A stretch of 64,000 bases of DNA from Candidatus Accumulibacter meliphilus (GCA_003332265.1 QPGA01000004.1:1-64000), one strand, 5' to 3'; positions 44,449 through 56,100 are shown, numbered from the stretch's first letter. Notes: generated by a model from the letters alone, not told the origin. Program-made: numbers and translations.

Positions 44449-47400
44449 GTGAGCATCACACCAATCGACAGGCCCCTGGCTGGCGAGCAAGTCGTCGGCC
44501 TGGCGCCGGAAAATGCCGCCGACGCCAGCCGCTGGTGGTTGCGTCGGCCGAATCTGTTTGCCGGCCGCACCCTCACCGGGCCGACACTGTCGGGCCGCCA
44601 GAACTGGGCGGCTCGGCATATCGCCTTGCGTGGTCAGGCGTTCACGCCGGGCGTCGTGCGCGGCCTGGAGACGGCACTGTTCAGCAGCGCGGCTGGCCTT
44701 GTTGGCACCCGCCTGGCGCTGCTGCAGGGGCAGGGCTTGAGTGTCGATGGCGAGGATGTGCGGGTGCTGCAGGCGCTGGAAGTGGCGCTGGCCGATCTGC
44801 CGGCGGTAGCCGACCCGTCGGCCTTTGCCGGTATGGGTGGCGCTGGCGGTGAAGGTAGCAGCACTGCCGCCAAGGTGGTTGGCCCGACACTCGGCGCGGT
44901 GGTGGCGGCGTTGCCGGATGCGTTGCCAAGAGTCGGCATCCTGCTCCTGCAGCCGGTAACCGCCGACCGCATCGGCGAGTTCGATGCCACCGATCCGTGT
45001 TCGCTGGACGCTTGCGGCAAAGGCAATGTGATCGCTTTCGAGGACTGGCGCATTGGCGATGCTGCGCGCCTGCTGTGGTACGCCTGGCCGGAAGAGTTTC
45101 TCAGCCTGCCGACCCTGCCGGCCGGCGCGCCCGGGCGTTGGCGCAATGAGCTGGCGTGGCGCATTTTCGACGCCGAACGCCTGCTCGCTGCCGACGCGGC
45201 GCTGCCCTGGGAGGCTTTCGGCGTGCCGATCGGCCTGGTCGCCTGCGCCAGCGACTGGACGCCGCTATTCCTCGACCGCGCCAGCGTCGTCAGGAGCGGC
45301 GGACGCGCCCGCTACGGGCGTATGGGCGGCGGCGCCGACAGCCTCGGCATCCACTGGCGGCTGCCGGCGCTGTGGCAAGCCCGTTTCGAACAACTTGCCG
45401 AGCAGATTGCCGCGGCCGGTGACCCGGCGCCAGACGCCGCGACCCTGGCGGCTGACTACGTGCGTTTGCCGCCTTTCGGCCTCTTGCCGGCACATGTGGT
45501 CAATCTCGACACCTTGTCGAGCGCTTTCTTTCCTGGCAATTTCACGCTCGATGCCGCGCCGCTGCCGAGCGAACAACTCGATGCCGCGCTCGCCGAGGCC
45601 GCGTCCCTGGCGCCGCTCGATCTGGCGCTGGGCGAACGCGTACGCCTGCTGGTGCCGGTGCCACAGTCGGTGTTCGAGCCGCGCCTGCTGATCCGTGAAG
45701 TGATCGACCCGGAATTCGCCACCACTTTGGCCGCCTTTCAGTTGCAGCGCTCGCGCGCGCTCGGCGCGCGCCAGGGTTTGCGCACGCGGGCCTCGGTGCT
45801 GGCCCGGGCGATCAGCGGCAAGGCGCTGACGGTGCCGGCGATTGCCGACGATCCAGAAGCGCTCGAAGCCGAAACGCTCGCCCCCTGGGGTCCGCCACCG
45901 GCCGGCGGCGGGCATCGCTCGGGCTTGCGTGCCGGCGTGCACCAGCATTTCTTTGAAGCAGCCACCGAAACGCTTGCCGTTGCTGTGGGCGAGCAGCTCT
46001 ATGCCTGGGTGTACCTGAACCCCGAGCGACCGCCGCGTACCTTGATGCTGCAGTGGCATGCCGATAGCTGGGATCACCGCGCTTACTGGGGTGAAAACCT
46101 GATCGGCTGGGGGGCGGATGGCACGGTTGCGCGCGCCCGCGCCGGCGACTTGCCGACGGCCGGCGAGTGGGTGCAGTTGCGTTTGCCGGCGGCGCTGGTC
46201 GGCCTCGAAGGACTGGCCGCCGACGGCATGGCGTTCACCCTTTACGACGGTCAGGCGGCGTTTGCGATGACCGGTGCGATTGCCACCGGCGGTGCGCCGA
46301 GGAAGTGGTTCTGCAGCGTTCTTCCGACGGCGGCCCAGGAAAATGGCGACGAGCGCTGGGACTTCATGACCCACAACGATCTGTGGGTACCGTTCGATGC
46401 CTCGGCGGCGGTCGTGCCGGTCGATGGCAGCGGCGCTCCGGCAAGTGGCGGCCATAGCGAGCCGCCAGCGGCCGGTCTGCATCAGCATTTTTTCGAAAAT
46501 GCCAGCGCTACTTTCACCGCGGCGGCCACTGAGCAGCTCTACCTGTGGGTCTTCGTAGACCCTGACAATCCGCCGACGCAGCTGATGCTGCAATGGCGCA
46601 GTGCCGGCGGCTGGAACCACCGCGCCTACTGGGGACTGAGTCGTATCAGCTGGGGCACGGAAGGCACGGCGTCGCGTCGGCGCATCGGCGCGATGCCGCG
46701 GCCGGGCCGCTGGCAGCGCCTCGAGGTGCCGGTGGATGCCGGCGCTGGCGTCGATGTCGCCGGTGCGGCGCTGAACGGCATGGCTTTCACCTTCTTCGAC
46801 GGTGCTGCCGCTTTTGCCCACGCCGGTGCTCTGTCGGCGGCCAATGTCGAGCGGCCGTGGTTCTCGGGCGCTCTGCCTGCCGGCGCCCAGCCACGCGGGG
46901 TGTGGCAGTTTCTGCAAGCGCGCGACCTGCGCGCGCCGACCAGCGCGGCGGTGAACGGCCAGGTCGAGGCCGCGCTGCGTCTCTACGACAACCCGGCGCT
47001 CGGCCATCTCTCGGCCCAGGAGCGCTACCAGATCTTCCAGCTTGGTGTCGACGGCTTCATCGCCTATCTCAAAAGTCGCGCCGACCGCGCCGACGATCTG
47101 GTCGACTACAACTTCGTCAAAGTGCAGACCGACATCTACCGCGTCCGGCAACTGGTGCTCGGCACCACCGCCGCCACCCGCCTGGCGATCTCGCCGGCGC
47201 TGGCCAGCATTGCCCAGGCCGAAACTGCGGTTGCGTCGACCGAGCGCATCGCCGGTTTCTTCGACGAACTGAAGAACACGCCAGCGGCCACCCAGTTCGG
47301 CACGGCGGCACCACGCGGTGGCTCGCCAGCGGCGACGCCTGCTGCCGCACCGGCGGCCTTCGCCAGCGGCGGCGCGGCTGGCTCGGCGGGCAGTATTTCG

Positions 47401-49431
47401 ACCGCCTCGGCACGCGCAGTGGGCAGCGCGTTTTCCAGCGGCGGCGCCCAGGCGCCGAGGTTTGGTTCATCGGGAACGCAGGCGCTAGTGCAGGTCGAAG
47501 GGCTTAGCTTGAACGCGGGCAGCTCGACCTTGAACCAGAACGCGCTGGTTCGCGACAGCACCAGCCCGCAGTTGCTGGTCGGCAACGTGAGCTTCGTGCC
47601 TTTCGACATCACCAACGCCGCGCCACTGATCGGCAAGGCGGAAGTGCGCACGGTGAGCATCGCCGAGCGGCTCGAGGCGCCCAAGGCCAACGAGGCCAAG
47701 GATTACACCACGTCCACGCGCTACGAGGCGGTGCGCGGTCTGATCGCGCTGGCCGACGAACTCGAGGTCGAGGACGGGGGCGACAGCGCCGGCCTCTTCG
47801 AGAGTATCGCCTTCCACGGCGTGCGCGGTGATCCGGCGCTGTTCTACGAGACCGAGGCGGATGTGGGCAATCCCGACCGCCCGCTGCCGATCGTCGACAG
47901 TGGCGACCCCGCGGAGCAGAACACGCTCAACCGCCTGCCCCGCAGCCTGCCGCTGCGCACCGTGCTCAAGCAGCGCTGGCGTTTGCCGCTGATGCTGCAG
48001 GCGCCGCGGCGCAGCAAGATCGACGAATCGGCCTATTTCTCCGACGGCGCCGACCTTTCCGACAACACCGTCGCGCTGATGCGCCAGCTGGAAGGGCGCA
48101 TCAAGCTTTACCGCAACGCCATTGCGCTCAGCGAGGCGCTGCTCGACAGCCTCAGGAAGCAGACCGCCGTGCTCGAACAGCGGTTGCTGGCGGTCGGCGA
48201 GGACCTCGCCGAGGCGCGCCACGATGTCGCCGTGACGCGCGCGCTGATTGCCGAGGAGGAGGCGAGGCTGGCGGCGATCAACGATCGCCGGACGCAGATC
48301 CTGCGTGATCACGTCAAGTTCGTCGCTTACCAGCGTCCGCGCGAGGCCGAGCTGATCAGCCCGGCGCCGATGCGCCAGCTCGATCCCGGCTTGCTCGAAG
48401 CGCCGGTACCGGCTTGCCTCATGGCGCACCAGGATGCCCCCGACGAACTCGCCGATCTGCTCGGCGTCGTGCGCGAGGCGCCGTCGCGCTGGTTTGCGCG
48501 CTTGCCGGCGCTGCTCGACAAACTCGACCGCGTCGATCTCCTGGTCAGGGTCATGCAGTCGGCGCAGTTGCGCAGTCAGATCATGAATCTGCGGGCGGCA
48601 GCGCGGCCGCCAGCCAGTGCCGTTCGCGGCGTGGCTGGCGCAATCCTTGCGCTGCAAGACAAGCGCTTCGCCGCCGTGCAGCAACTGCGCGTTGCAGCGA
48701 CGCGTATCGACCCGCCGGGAATTGCTGCGCTGGGTTGGCAGGGTGCGCGCGCCGAGGCCGAGAAAGTGGTCTCGCTGGGCGATCTCATCGATGGCGAGCA
48801 CGGCAGCGGCGCGGTTGCCAGCAAGGCCGCCACGCTGTTCGAGGAAATCTCGCGCATTGCCGCCTGCCTGCACGAGGCCTTTTCGGACGTGCTGCCATCG
48901 ATCCGTCTCGACTGGGCCGAACGCCTGTCGCAGTTCGACGCTACGCCGCAGCTCCGAAACCTGGCCGGTCTGCCGCGCTGGGGCGAGCTCGATTATGAGA
49001 CGCGGCGCCAGCTGCAGGCCTACGCCGACTGGCTGTTCGGGCAGATGAAGAGCGGCGACCGCGAGGCCGAGGGCTTGATCAACGACCTGGTGCACATGTG
49101 TTTGCTGCTCGCCAGCCACGCGCCGGTGAATCGCATCATTTCCGGTCGCCTGCGGGCGCCGGTGACTGCGCTGCCCGGTATTCGCCTGCCGATTCGTGTT
49201 ATCGATGGCCTCAAGCTCAGGGTCGGCATGCAGGCGCTGGTGTATCAGGGCGATCGGGTGGTGGCGCGAGCACGGGTCGATGATCTGGCGAGCAGCGAGG
49301 TGTCAAGCACGGTGCTGCACGTCGAGGGCAACCGCCTGGAACTGGCTGCCGAGAGCCGGGTGCAGTTTGTCGCTGCCGACAGCCCGCTGGCGATGAGCAG
49401 CGCGCGGCTGGCCAGCGTCAAGATCAGGTAA
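44449..49431 (+). CDS. Giant eCIS accessory protein (1660 aa) with two jelly-roll domains and a coiled coil
   Basis: A 1660-aa protein starting with GTG, five bases after a perfect AAGGAGGT. Residues ~497-610 and ~677-790 are tandem copies of one domain: HQHFFEAATETLAVAVGEQL / HQHFFENASATFTAAATEQL, then LMLQW, HRAYWG and GMAFTxxDGxAAFA in both. This resembles jelly-roll (concanavalin-like) domains known from planctomycete-type extracellular proteins, which suggests glycan or surface binding; that is inference. Residues ~970-1040 are Gly/Ala/Ser-rich. Residues ~1213-1280 form a heptad-like coiled coil (LRKQTAVLEQRLLAVGEDLA). The end is beta-rich. The best guess is a tail-fibre or large baseplate-extension protein for target recognition. 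Confidence 0.55.
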   Translation: MSITPIDRPLAGEQVVGLAPENAADASRWWLRRPNLFAGRTLTGPTLSGRQNWAARHIALRGQAFTPGVVRGLETALFSSAAGLVGTRLALLQGQGLSVDGEDVRVLQALEVALADLPAVADPSAFAGMGGAGGEGSSTAAKVVGPTLGAVVAALPDALPRVGILLLQPVTADRIGEFDATDPCSLDACGKGNVIAFEDWRIGDAARLLWYAWPEEFLSLPTLPAGAPGRWRNELAWRIFDAERLLAADAALPWEAFGVPIGLVACASDWTPLFLDRASVVRSGGRARYGRMGGGADSLGIHWRLPALWQARFEQLAEQIAAAGDPAPDAATLAADYVRLPPFGLLPAHVVNLDTLSSAFFPGNFTLDAAPLPSEQLDAALAEAASLAPLDLALGERVRLLVPVPQSVFEPRLLIREVIDPEFATTLAAFQLQRSRALGARQGLRTRASVLARAISGKALTVPAIADDPEALEAETLAPWGPPPAGGGHRSGLRAGVHQHFFEAATETLAVAVGEQLYAWVYLNPERPPRTLMLQWHADSWDHRAYWGENLIGWGADGTVARARAGDLPTAGEWVQLRLPAALVGLEGLAADGMAFTLYDGQAAFAMTGAIATGGAPRKWFCSVLPTAAQENGDERWDFMTHNDLWVPFDASAAVVPVDGSGAPASGGHSEPPAAGLHQHFFENASATFTAAATEQLYLWVFVDPDNPPTQLMLQWRSAGGWNHRAYWGLSRISWGTEGTASRRRIGAMPRPGRWQRLEVPVDAGAGVDVAGAALNGMAFTFFDGAAAFAHAGALSAANVERPWFSGALPAGAQPRGVWQFLQARDLRAPTSAAVNGQVEAALRLYDNPALGHLSAQERYQIFQLGVDGFIAYLKSRADRADDLVDYNFVKVQTDIYRVRQLVLGTTAATRLAISPALASIAQAETAVASTERIAGFFDELKNTPAATQFGTAAPRGGSPAATPAAAPAAFASGGAAGSAGSISTASARAVGSAFSSGGAQAPRFGSSGTQALVQVEGLSLNAGSSTLNQNALVRDSTSPQLLVGNVSFVPFDITNAAPLIGKAEVRTVSIAERLEAPKANEAKDYTTSTRYEAVRGLIALADELEVEDGGDSAGLFESIAFHGVRGDPALFYETEADVGNPDRPLPIVDSGDPAEQNTLNRLPRSLPLRTVLKQRWRLPLMLQAPRRSKIDESAYFSDGADLSDNTVALMRQLEGRIKLYRNAIALSEALLDSLRKQTAVLEQRLLAVGEDLAEARHDVAVTRALIAEEEARLAAINDRRTQILRDHVKFVAYQRPREAELISPAPMRQLDPGLLEAPVPACLMAHQDAPDELADLLGVVREAPSRWFARLPALLDKLDRVDLLVRVMQSAQLRSQIMNLRAAARPPASAVRGVAGAILALQDKRFAAVQQLRVAATRIDPPGIAALGWQGARAEAEKVVSLGDLIDGEHGSGAVASKAATLFEEISRIAACLHEAFSDVLPSIRLDWAERLSQFDATPQLRNLAGLPRWGELDYETRRQLQAYADWLFGQMKSGDREAEGLINDLVHMCLLLASHAPVNRIISGRLRAPVTALPGIRLPIRVIDGLKLRVGMQALVYQGDRVVARARVDDLASSEVSSTVLHVEGNRLELAAESRVQFVAADSPLAMSSARLASVKIR

Positions 49432-49550
49432 CGGTCATGACAAGTTTCGAGACACCCCTGAAAGTCATGACCGTTTCCCTCTACCCCGCCCCTTCTCCCA
49501 CAAGGGGGAGAAGGGAGATTGGTGAGTCGCGTACGCGACTTGCACATTAA
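49429..49550 (+). repeat. Structured repeat element, copy 4
   Basis: As the other copies, with a slightly shortened first loop, a CCCTTCTCCC ... GGGAGAAGGG stem and a perfect GTCGCGTACGCGAC palindrome. Its first TAA is the stop of the 1660-aa gene. It ends in TTAA, three bases before the next ATG, leaving no room for a ribosome site outside the repeat. Confidence 0.9.
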
Positions 49551-49553
49551 TCC

Positions 49554-51233
49554 ATGCTCGCCGAGCGCACGGTCCGTCGCCTGTCGATCCGCGCGCCGGC
49601 CGATGCCCTCGCGCGGCGGGCCGGCTTCCTGATCGAGGATGCGCTGCGTACCGCCAGCCTGCCGGGCGACGGCGCCGAGCTCCTGCTGCTGCGCCGCGTG
49701 CGGCTGCCGCCGTTCACCGCCGCAGCGTCGCCGCAGCAGGTGGCGCTGCGTCTGGAAGCCGCTTGTCGCGCGGCGATTGTCGTCGATGGCAGGTGGGCGG
49801 ACGACGCGGCGCTTGGCGCTGCACCGGCCGTGCGTTTTGCCGATGCGCTGATGGCTCACCTAAGCTTGACACGCCTGATTCTCGCGGGCAGTGCCCGCCA
49901 GGCATGGTGCTGGCCGCTGCTGGTGAAGGGCTATCGGCCCGCCTTCGGCCGCGGTGCTGCCCTGCGCGCGCTGGCCTTGTCGCTGGCAGAGTTGCCCGAG
50001 GCGCCGGCGGCACTGCCGCTCTGGATTACGCTGCTCGTTGCCGATGGCCACACTGGCTGTGCCGAACTCTTGCTCGCCCTCCAGGGCGACGACGTCGCCT
50101 GCCTGCAGCGTGCCGGCAATGGCGCCCCGCGCAAACAAGCAGCGCTTGCCGCGCCGGCGCGCTGGCAGTCGCTGCTCGACTGGTCGGCCGACCGCCTTGG
50201 CGTCGGCGATGTTCGACACCGCTGGCTGCTCGACATGGCGCGCCTGTGCGGCATGGTTGTCGATCGACACATCGGCTGGGAGTACGGTGCTGCCGATCAG
50301 GGCAGGGAAGCCGTCTTCTCGACAAGGCCTGTTCCTGGCCAGGTAGGCGATGAAGGCAGTGGTGAACGGCGAGGTAGCGTCGACGCCTTCGCTGCGCCGC
50401 TTGGTGGGCTGCCCCCGGCAGTGCCGACGGCCGCGCCATCGGTAACTGCATCAGTAACTGCATCAGCGCACGCAAATGCGGCCGACGCCACCCGCGCAGC
50501 ACACACTGCACCACCGGAAGCGGCCACGCTCAGCGACGCGCGAGCGGCATCACTTGTTGGCGATTTGCCGGGCAGCGGCAACACGGCGACTGGCGCCAAA
50601 CCATCGCTAAGGCAGTCGACAACGGAGCCAGAAAGGCGGCCTGAAACGGCGCTGCCGGCTCCCGGCAATGAGTCGGCAGCGTTACCCTCGCTGGCCGCCG
50701 ACGAGTGGCCGGCCAGCGTCGATCAGAGTGCTACGTCGATCTGCATCGACGCGGCGACGGCGGCCGGTGGCTTGTTGTTCCTGGTGCCCTTGCTGGCCCG
50801 ACTCGGCCTGGCCGACTGGCTCGACGAAAGCGCCAGGCCGCAGGATCTGCCGCAGCGCATTTTCGCCACCCTGCTGCGACGATTGCCGATTGCCGACGAG
50901 GATCCGCTGTGGCTGTTGTGCGTTCTGCCGCTGGCCGTCGATCGCGAGGCCGATGGTGACGCCGATGGTGACGCCGATCGCGAGGCCGATCGCGAGGCCG
51001 TGCGCTGGCTGGCGCGCTGCCGCCGCCATCTGCGCCGGCATGTCGGCATCGGCCTCTACTCGCTGGTCTGCCGTCCGGCACGCATCGCCATCACCGCCAC
51101 CCACGTCGATGTGCGCCAGGATATCGATGCGGTCGACCTGCGTATTCGCCGCGCCGGCCTCGATATCGACCCGGGCTGGGTGCCGTGGCTGGGGCGGGTG
51201 CTGCGCTTTCATTACGGGCGGGAGAACGGATGA
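49554..51233 (+). CDS. Putative eCIS tape-measure-type protein (Pvc14 position)
   Basis: A 559-aa protein directly upstream of the AAA+ ATPase, the position of the tape-measure gene in characterised eCIS. The N-terminus (VRRLSIRAPADALARRAGFL) and the C-terminal half (GGLLFLVPLLARLGLADWLD, PQRIFATLLRRLPIADEDPL, then VDLRIRRAGLDIDPGWVPWL and GRVLRFHYGREN) follow the CIS tape-measure domain as I remember it. Residues ~265-390 are a Pro/Ala/Thr/Ser-rich low-complexity linker. A short Asp-Ala-Asp-Gly/Arg-Glu repeat lies near 470. The ATG at 49554 directly follows repeat copy 4. The named family is a moderate-confidence call. Confidence 0.5.
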   Translation: MLAERTVRRLSIRAPADALARRAGFLIEDALRTASLPGDGAELLLLRRVRLPPFTAAASPQQVALRLEAACRAAIVVDGRWADDAALGAAPAVRFADALMAHLSLTRLILAGSARQAWCWPLLVKGYRPAFGRGAALRALALSLAELPEAPAALPLWITLLVADGHTGCAELLLALQGDDVACLQRAGNGAPRKQAALAAPARWQSLLDWSADRLGVGDVRHRWLLDMARLCGMVVDRHIGWEYGAADQGREAVFSTRPVPGQVGDEGSGERRGSVDAFAAPLGGLPPAVPTAAPSVTASVTASAHANAADATRAAHTAPPEAATLSDARAASLVGDLPGSGNTATGAKPSLRQSTTEPERRPETALPAPGNESAALPSLAADEWPASVDQSATSICIDAATAAGGLLFLVPLLARLGLADWLDESARPQDLPQRIFATLLRRLPIADEDPLWLLCVLPLAVDREADGDADGDADREADREAVRWLARCRRHLRRHVGIGLYSLVCRPARIAITATHVDVRQDIDAVDLRIRRAGLDIDPGWVPWLGRVLRFHYGRENG

Positions 51234-53197
51234 ACCGGCCGGAGACTCCACGCGGTACAACGCGGCTGTCGCCGACGCTGGCGGAGATTGCCTTTGCCGT
51301 TCTCGCCGAGGGTTGCGCCGCCGATACCGGCGCCGAGGCGGCCTGGCTGGAGAGCCAGTCGCGAGGGCTCGCAAGCGAAGGGGCGATGGACGTACCGGCG
51401 GCGCTGTCGGCGTGGAATGCCTGGAACGTAAATCCGCCGGAGTACGATCGCCAGCTGCATGCGCTGGCCGGGTACGAACGACTGAGTCTCGCCGAGACCC
51501 TGGCCCTGGCGCTTGGCCGCGAGGCAGAACTGGTTCCAATGGCGGCGCGCGCGCTGATCTGGCTGCAGCACCCGGTCGGCGAAGCACGCCCGACGGTCGG
51601 GCTGATTGCCAGCCTCTGTGAGCGCCTCGGCGAGCGCGAGGTGCTCGCTTCGTTGGCCGACGGGCCAGCCAGGCGGCACGGCATGATCCGCCTGCATCCA
51701 GACGAGCGGCCCTTGTGCGAACGCAGCCTGCGCCTGGCGCAGCCGCTGCTGTTTGCACTTGGCGGTCGCGGTGGCGGCTGCTTCGACGGCGTGGACAGCG
51801 ATGCCGATAGCCTGCCGCCGCTACCCGAGTCGACCCTCGCCGAGGCCCGCCGTCATGGGGCCGGTCTGCTCGGTGATGGCGTACGTACCTTGCTGATCCG
51901 CAGCGGGCAGGCTCTCGAAGCGCGCGCTGCTGCAGCGCGCGTGGTTGCTGCGGTGGGCGCGCGTGCCGTTTTTTTCGAGGGCGAGGCACCAACTGGGCTC
52001 GGGCCCTGGCTGTGGCTTTCCGGTTGCCTGCCGGTGTGGTGCGTGTCGCTGGCACCCGGCGAGCGGCGACTGGCGCCGCGTATTGCCGGACACCAGGGGC
52101 CATTGCTGGTCGCTTGCGGGCTCGAGGGCAGTATCGAAGCAGGTGGCGCGGTGGCCCAGTGGCGCTTGTCGGTACCCGCCGCCAGCGAGCGTCACCGACT
52201 GTGGCGCAGCGCCTTGGGTGCGGCACCTTCCGAGCACACCATCGCCGCGCTTGCTGCTCACCATCGCCATGGCGCCGGACGGATCGCCGAACTGGGCCAG
52301 GCGGCACGTTCCGCCGCCGCTCGCTGCGGCGAGCCGCTGGACAGCATGCACGTGACGCAGGTGGCGAGAAGCGGCGTTGGCGCGGACCTCGGTGCGCTGG
52401 CCGAACTGCTCAGCGACGATATTCCCGACGCGGCGCTGGTTCTTACTCCGGCGCTGCGTACGGCGCTCGAGGCGCTGCTGGCCCGCTGCCGCCTGCGCGA
52501 CACGCTCGCCGATGGCCTCGGCGCCGCGGCGTGCGCCCGCTACCGGCCGGGTGTCCGAGCGCTGCTGGTGGGGCCGTCGGGTACCGGCAAGACGCTCGCT
52601 GCGAGCTGGGTGGCGACGCGTCTCGGGCTGCCCATCTACCGCGTCGATCTGGCCTCGGTGACCAGCAAGTACATCGGCGAGACCGAGAAGAATCTGTCCG
52701 AGCTGTTCGCTCGTGCCGAGCACGCCGAGGTAGTGTTGCTCTTCGACGAAGCCGACTCGCTGTTCGGCAAGCGCACCGACGTCAAGGACGCCAACGACCG
52801 CTTCGCCAACCAGCAGACCAACTACCTGCTGCAGCGCATCGAAAGCTTCGAGGGCATCGTGCTGCTGACCAGCAACAGCCGCGCGCGCTTCGACTCGGCA
52901 TTCACGCGGCGCCTCGACGCGATTCTCGAATTTCCGACGCCCGGACCCGAGGAGCGTCGCGCGCTGTGGCTGGCCCATCTCGGCGAAACGCATGGCCTCG
53001 ACGCCGCGGCGCTGAACCGTCTCGCCGCCGCCTGCGATCTGGCTGGCGGCCATATCCGCAACGTCGTTCTCGCGGCGGCTGCGCTGGCGCGTCAGGGCGG
53101 CACGGCACTCGACGAAGGAGCATTGCTGGCCGCCATCGCTGCCGAGTATCGCAAACTCGGCAAGCCCGTGCCGGCGGCGTTGGGGCTGCCGGCATGA
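51230..53197 (+). CDS. AAA+ ATPase of the eCIS (Pvc15-like)
   Basis: A 655-aa protein with an active C-terminal AAA+ module: Walker A GPSGTGKT (~448-455), Walker [16 protein letters not shown] (~503), sensor-1 asparagine in [14 protein letters not shown], then the arginine-finger region [14 protein letters not shown]. Residues ~1-400 include a degenerate AAA-like region ([36 protein letters not shown]) without a P-loop. Pvc15-type ATPases are conserved in eCIS and thought to aid cargo loading or assembly. The ATG at 51230 overlaps the previous stop (ATGA), and the stop overlaps the cargo gene. Confidence 0.88.
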   Translation: MNRPETPRGTTRLSPTLAEIAFAVLAEGCAADTGAEAAWLESQSRGLASEGAMDVPAALSAWNAWNVNPPEYDRQLHALAGYERLSLAETLALALGREAELVPMAARALIWLQHPVGEARPTVGLIASLCERLGEREVLASLADGPARRHGMIRLHPDERPLCERSLRLAQPLLFALGGRGGGCFDGVDSDADSLPPLPESTLAEARRHGAGLLGDGVRTLLIRSGQALEARAAAARVVAAVGARAVFFEGEAPTGLGPWLWLSGCLPVWCVSLAPGERRLAPRIAGHQGPLLVACGLEGSIEAGGAVAQWRLSVPAASERHRLWRSALGAAPSEHTIAALAAHHRHGAGRIAELGQAARSAAARCGEPLDSMHVTQVARSGVGADLGALAELLSDDIPDAALVLTPALRTALEALLARCRLRDTLADGLGAAACARYRPGVRALLVGPSGTGKTLAASWVATRLGLPIYRVDLASVTSKYIGETEKNLSELFARAEHAEVVLLFDEADSLFGKRTDVKDANDRFANQQTNYLLQRIESFEGIVLLTSNSRARFDSAFTRRLDAILEFPTPGPEERRALWLAHLGETHGLDAAALNRLAAACDLAGGHIRNVVLAAAALARQGGTALDEGALLAAIAAEYRKLGKPVPAALGLPA

Positions 53198-56100
53198 ACA
53201 GCGCCTGCGCTGTCGCTCGCAAGCCGCAAGCCGAAGGCGCGGAGGAAACGGTACGTGCCTCCTGCGACTGCATCGATCAGCCCGGTGTTGAGGTTGGCGT
53301 GCCGCGTTTCCTGCAGGCAGCGGGTTTGCAGGCGCGTCTCGAAGTTGGTGCGGTCGATGATCCGCTCGAACAGGAAGCCGACGAGTTCGCCCTCGCCGTC
53401 CAGCACGAGCTGCCTGTGTTGCCCCGCTTCATGGCCCGCGACGAGGCGGCTGTTGCCCAGCCGGTGTGCGACGAGTGTGCCGAAGAGATGGTCGACCAGC
53501 TGGCCGACGAAGGACCCCCGGTGCCGATCCGGCGTGAGCGGCTGCGTGCCGACCCGCCCGACGATGACGGCGACGGCGACGGTAGCGCCGGCGCGGGCGC
53601 GCCGGACGACCTCGGGACGCCGCTGCTCGCACCGCTGCGCAGCCGCCTTGAACCGAACCTGGGCATGGATCTCGGGGAGGTGCGCGTGCATTCCGGTCCA
53701 CTCGCCGCGCGTGCCGCGAGCAGCCTGCGCGCCAAGGCTTTCACACACGCTGGCGACATCTGGCTGGGAGCGGGGCAGCGTGCCGACGATATCGGCCTGA
53801 TCGCGCATGAGGTTGCGCATGTAGTGCAGCAGGGCGGGGCCGAGGAGGCACCGATCCGGCGTGCGCCTGCCGATTATCGACATCCCGAGGATGGCGGCAA
53901 CGTCGGCTCGCGGATGCAGTCGCGAATCTCCGAGGCGACCCGCGACCGCGACGCGGACGACTTGCCCAGCGATCCCGCCGCGCGCGCACACGAGGCGCGC
54001 AGCGCTGCATCCCAGATCGATCGCGGCGAACTGGCCGCGGAACGAGCCGAGGTCGAGCCGGCGGCACGTCCCGACGTCGACCGTCCGGCGGCGGAGGCGC
54101 CGAAGGTCGAGCAGGCGAAGAGCGAAACACGCGCCGAGGCCGACAGTCCGGCGCAGGCGCTTGCCGAAGGCAGTGGCGCGGAAGGCGAGGTGGCGGCTGG
54201 CAAGGAGGGGGGCGAGGAAGGGGGCGAAGCCGGATCGGCCGCCGATGCAGCAGCGGCGCTGGCCGAGCAGGCGTTTGCTGAAGCCGCGGGGCAGGCCATG
54301 CCAGGTCCGGAAGCGGTGGTCGTGCCACCGGCGCCGGTGGCCCCGGTCGACGCGGGTGGCGCGCCCTTGCCGGGCGATGCCGAGGCGGACGGCCGTATCG
54401 CCGCCCTGGCCGGGCAGGCGCAGAGTCTGCGCGGGGAGGGGACGCGGGTGCGCTCGCTGGCGGTCGAGGAGCGCGGCAATGCGGCGCTGCTGGCGGGGAA
54501 TGTCGCGCTGGTACGCGGTGGCGTCAGCATGGCCGAGCAGGGCGTAGGCACTTCGCGCGAGCATCTCGCGACGCGCCAGGAATTGGCCGGTCAGGCGCGC
54601 GGCGCGCTGGCGGTGGCCGAGCAGAAGGCCGCGACGGTCGCTGCCGAGGCGCCGAACTTTGCCAGCAAGGCCGACGAAGGCAAGGCCGAGTCCGGGCCGA
54701 TGGCCAGCGAGGCGGGCCAGCTCTCGGCCGAGAACGCCGCCAACACTCCCGACGATCCAGAAGCCGCCGCCGAGGCGCGGGAGCAGGGCGGCAAGATGAA
54801 TCAGGCGGGTGCGGACATCGGCACTACCGACGAGGCGGTGACGCGTACACGCGAGAAGGCCGGCAGCCTTGGCGACGACGCGGCCCGTGCCGAGCAGACC
54901 AATACCGAGACCGGCGCACGGCTCGACGGCAACGACGAGCAGCTGTCCGCCAGCGGCGAGAAGCTCGGCGAAATGGCGGCGCAGAATGCCGCCGCGCGTG
55001 CCAGTGTCGAGGCCTTGGCGGCGGCACCCGATGCGCAGCGGCAGCAGGCGGGGCAGCTCGAAGGGCAGGGAGCCGGCCTGGTCACGGCATCCTTCGACAT
55101 TGAGGGCCGGCTCGCCGCCGTGCAGCGTGACTACGCGCAGGCGATGCAGGCGGTGCCGGCCGAAGAACTGCCGGAGGCCGAAGACGAGCAGGCAGACGCC
55201 GCAGAGCCTGGCGGAGCCGCCGGCGAAGCGGCGCTGGCGCCGGAGTTCGACGGGCTGGTGCAACGCAGCCCCGACGACGGCGCCGCCGCCGTGGCTGCCG
55301 AAACCGTTGTCGAAGCGCCGCCGCCCGCTGCCGCGCCGCCGCTTGCCGACGCCGCCGGAGCTGCCGTGGCGGGGGCCGAAGCGGCGCTTGACAGCGAGCC
55401 ACTGCTTCCCGAAGGTCCCCCCGAGGCGGCGGCCGGTGAAGCTCCGCCGGCCAGCGGCGAGGCGGCAGCGGCACCGCCGCCGCCACCGGAAGGCGAGCGC
55501 GAACGGGTCGATGCCGCCGGCGCCGTGGCTGGGGCGCTGCCCGAATGGCTGACCGGCGCGGCGGCGCCCAACGTCGCGCAGCGCGAAGAGGCGGTGCTCG
55601 CTGCCGAGGAGCGCCGGCAGTCGGAAATCGACGAGATAGAGGCCATGGCCGGCGGTGAGTTCGCCAATCTGTCGGCGGCCGACAAGATGGGGATCGCCCT
55701 GCGCATGACCGGGCGCAACCTGTTCGGCTCGGTCTCGGGCATCCAGTGGCCGGGCTGGGGGCATTTGGCGCTCGGTCTGATTGACCCGCGCGGGCCCTTG
55801 ATGGGCGTCGTCAGCGGCCTCGGGATGATGCTCTCGGGCGGCGCCAACCTGTTTTCCGCCGCGCAATGGCAGCGCGACCCGCTCGGCAACCTGTTGAAGT
55901 CGGCGGCGGATATTGCCACCGGGCTGACCGTCATCCTCGGTTCGATCACCGCGCTGGCGGGCGTGATCATCGCCATCATGACCGCCATCACCATCCTGTC
56001 CTTCGGCACGGCAGCGCCGGTGACCGGGCCGGTGATCGCTTTCTGCACCACCGTGCTGACCACCGTCGGTGGCTGGACGATCGCCGTCGGCCAGGTGGCG

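Noticed and set aside
52012-53193. A 394-codon upstream extension of the DUF4157 cargo frame
   Set aside because: It lies wholly inside the AAA+ ATPase gene in another frame, with Arg-rich shadow composition. The ATG at 53194 overlaps the ATPase stop in the pattern used throughout the operon.
53092-55866. 924-codon open frame on the minus strand opposite the cargo gene
   Set aside because: Long antisense frames are expected in very GC-rich coding DNA. The translation is Arg/Gly/His-rich without domains, while the plus strand encodes recognisable domains.
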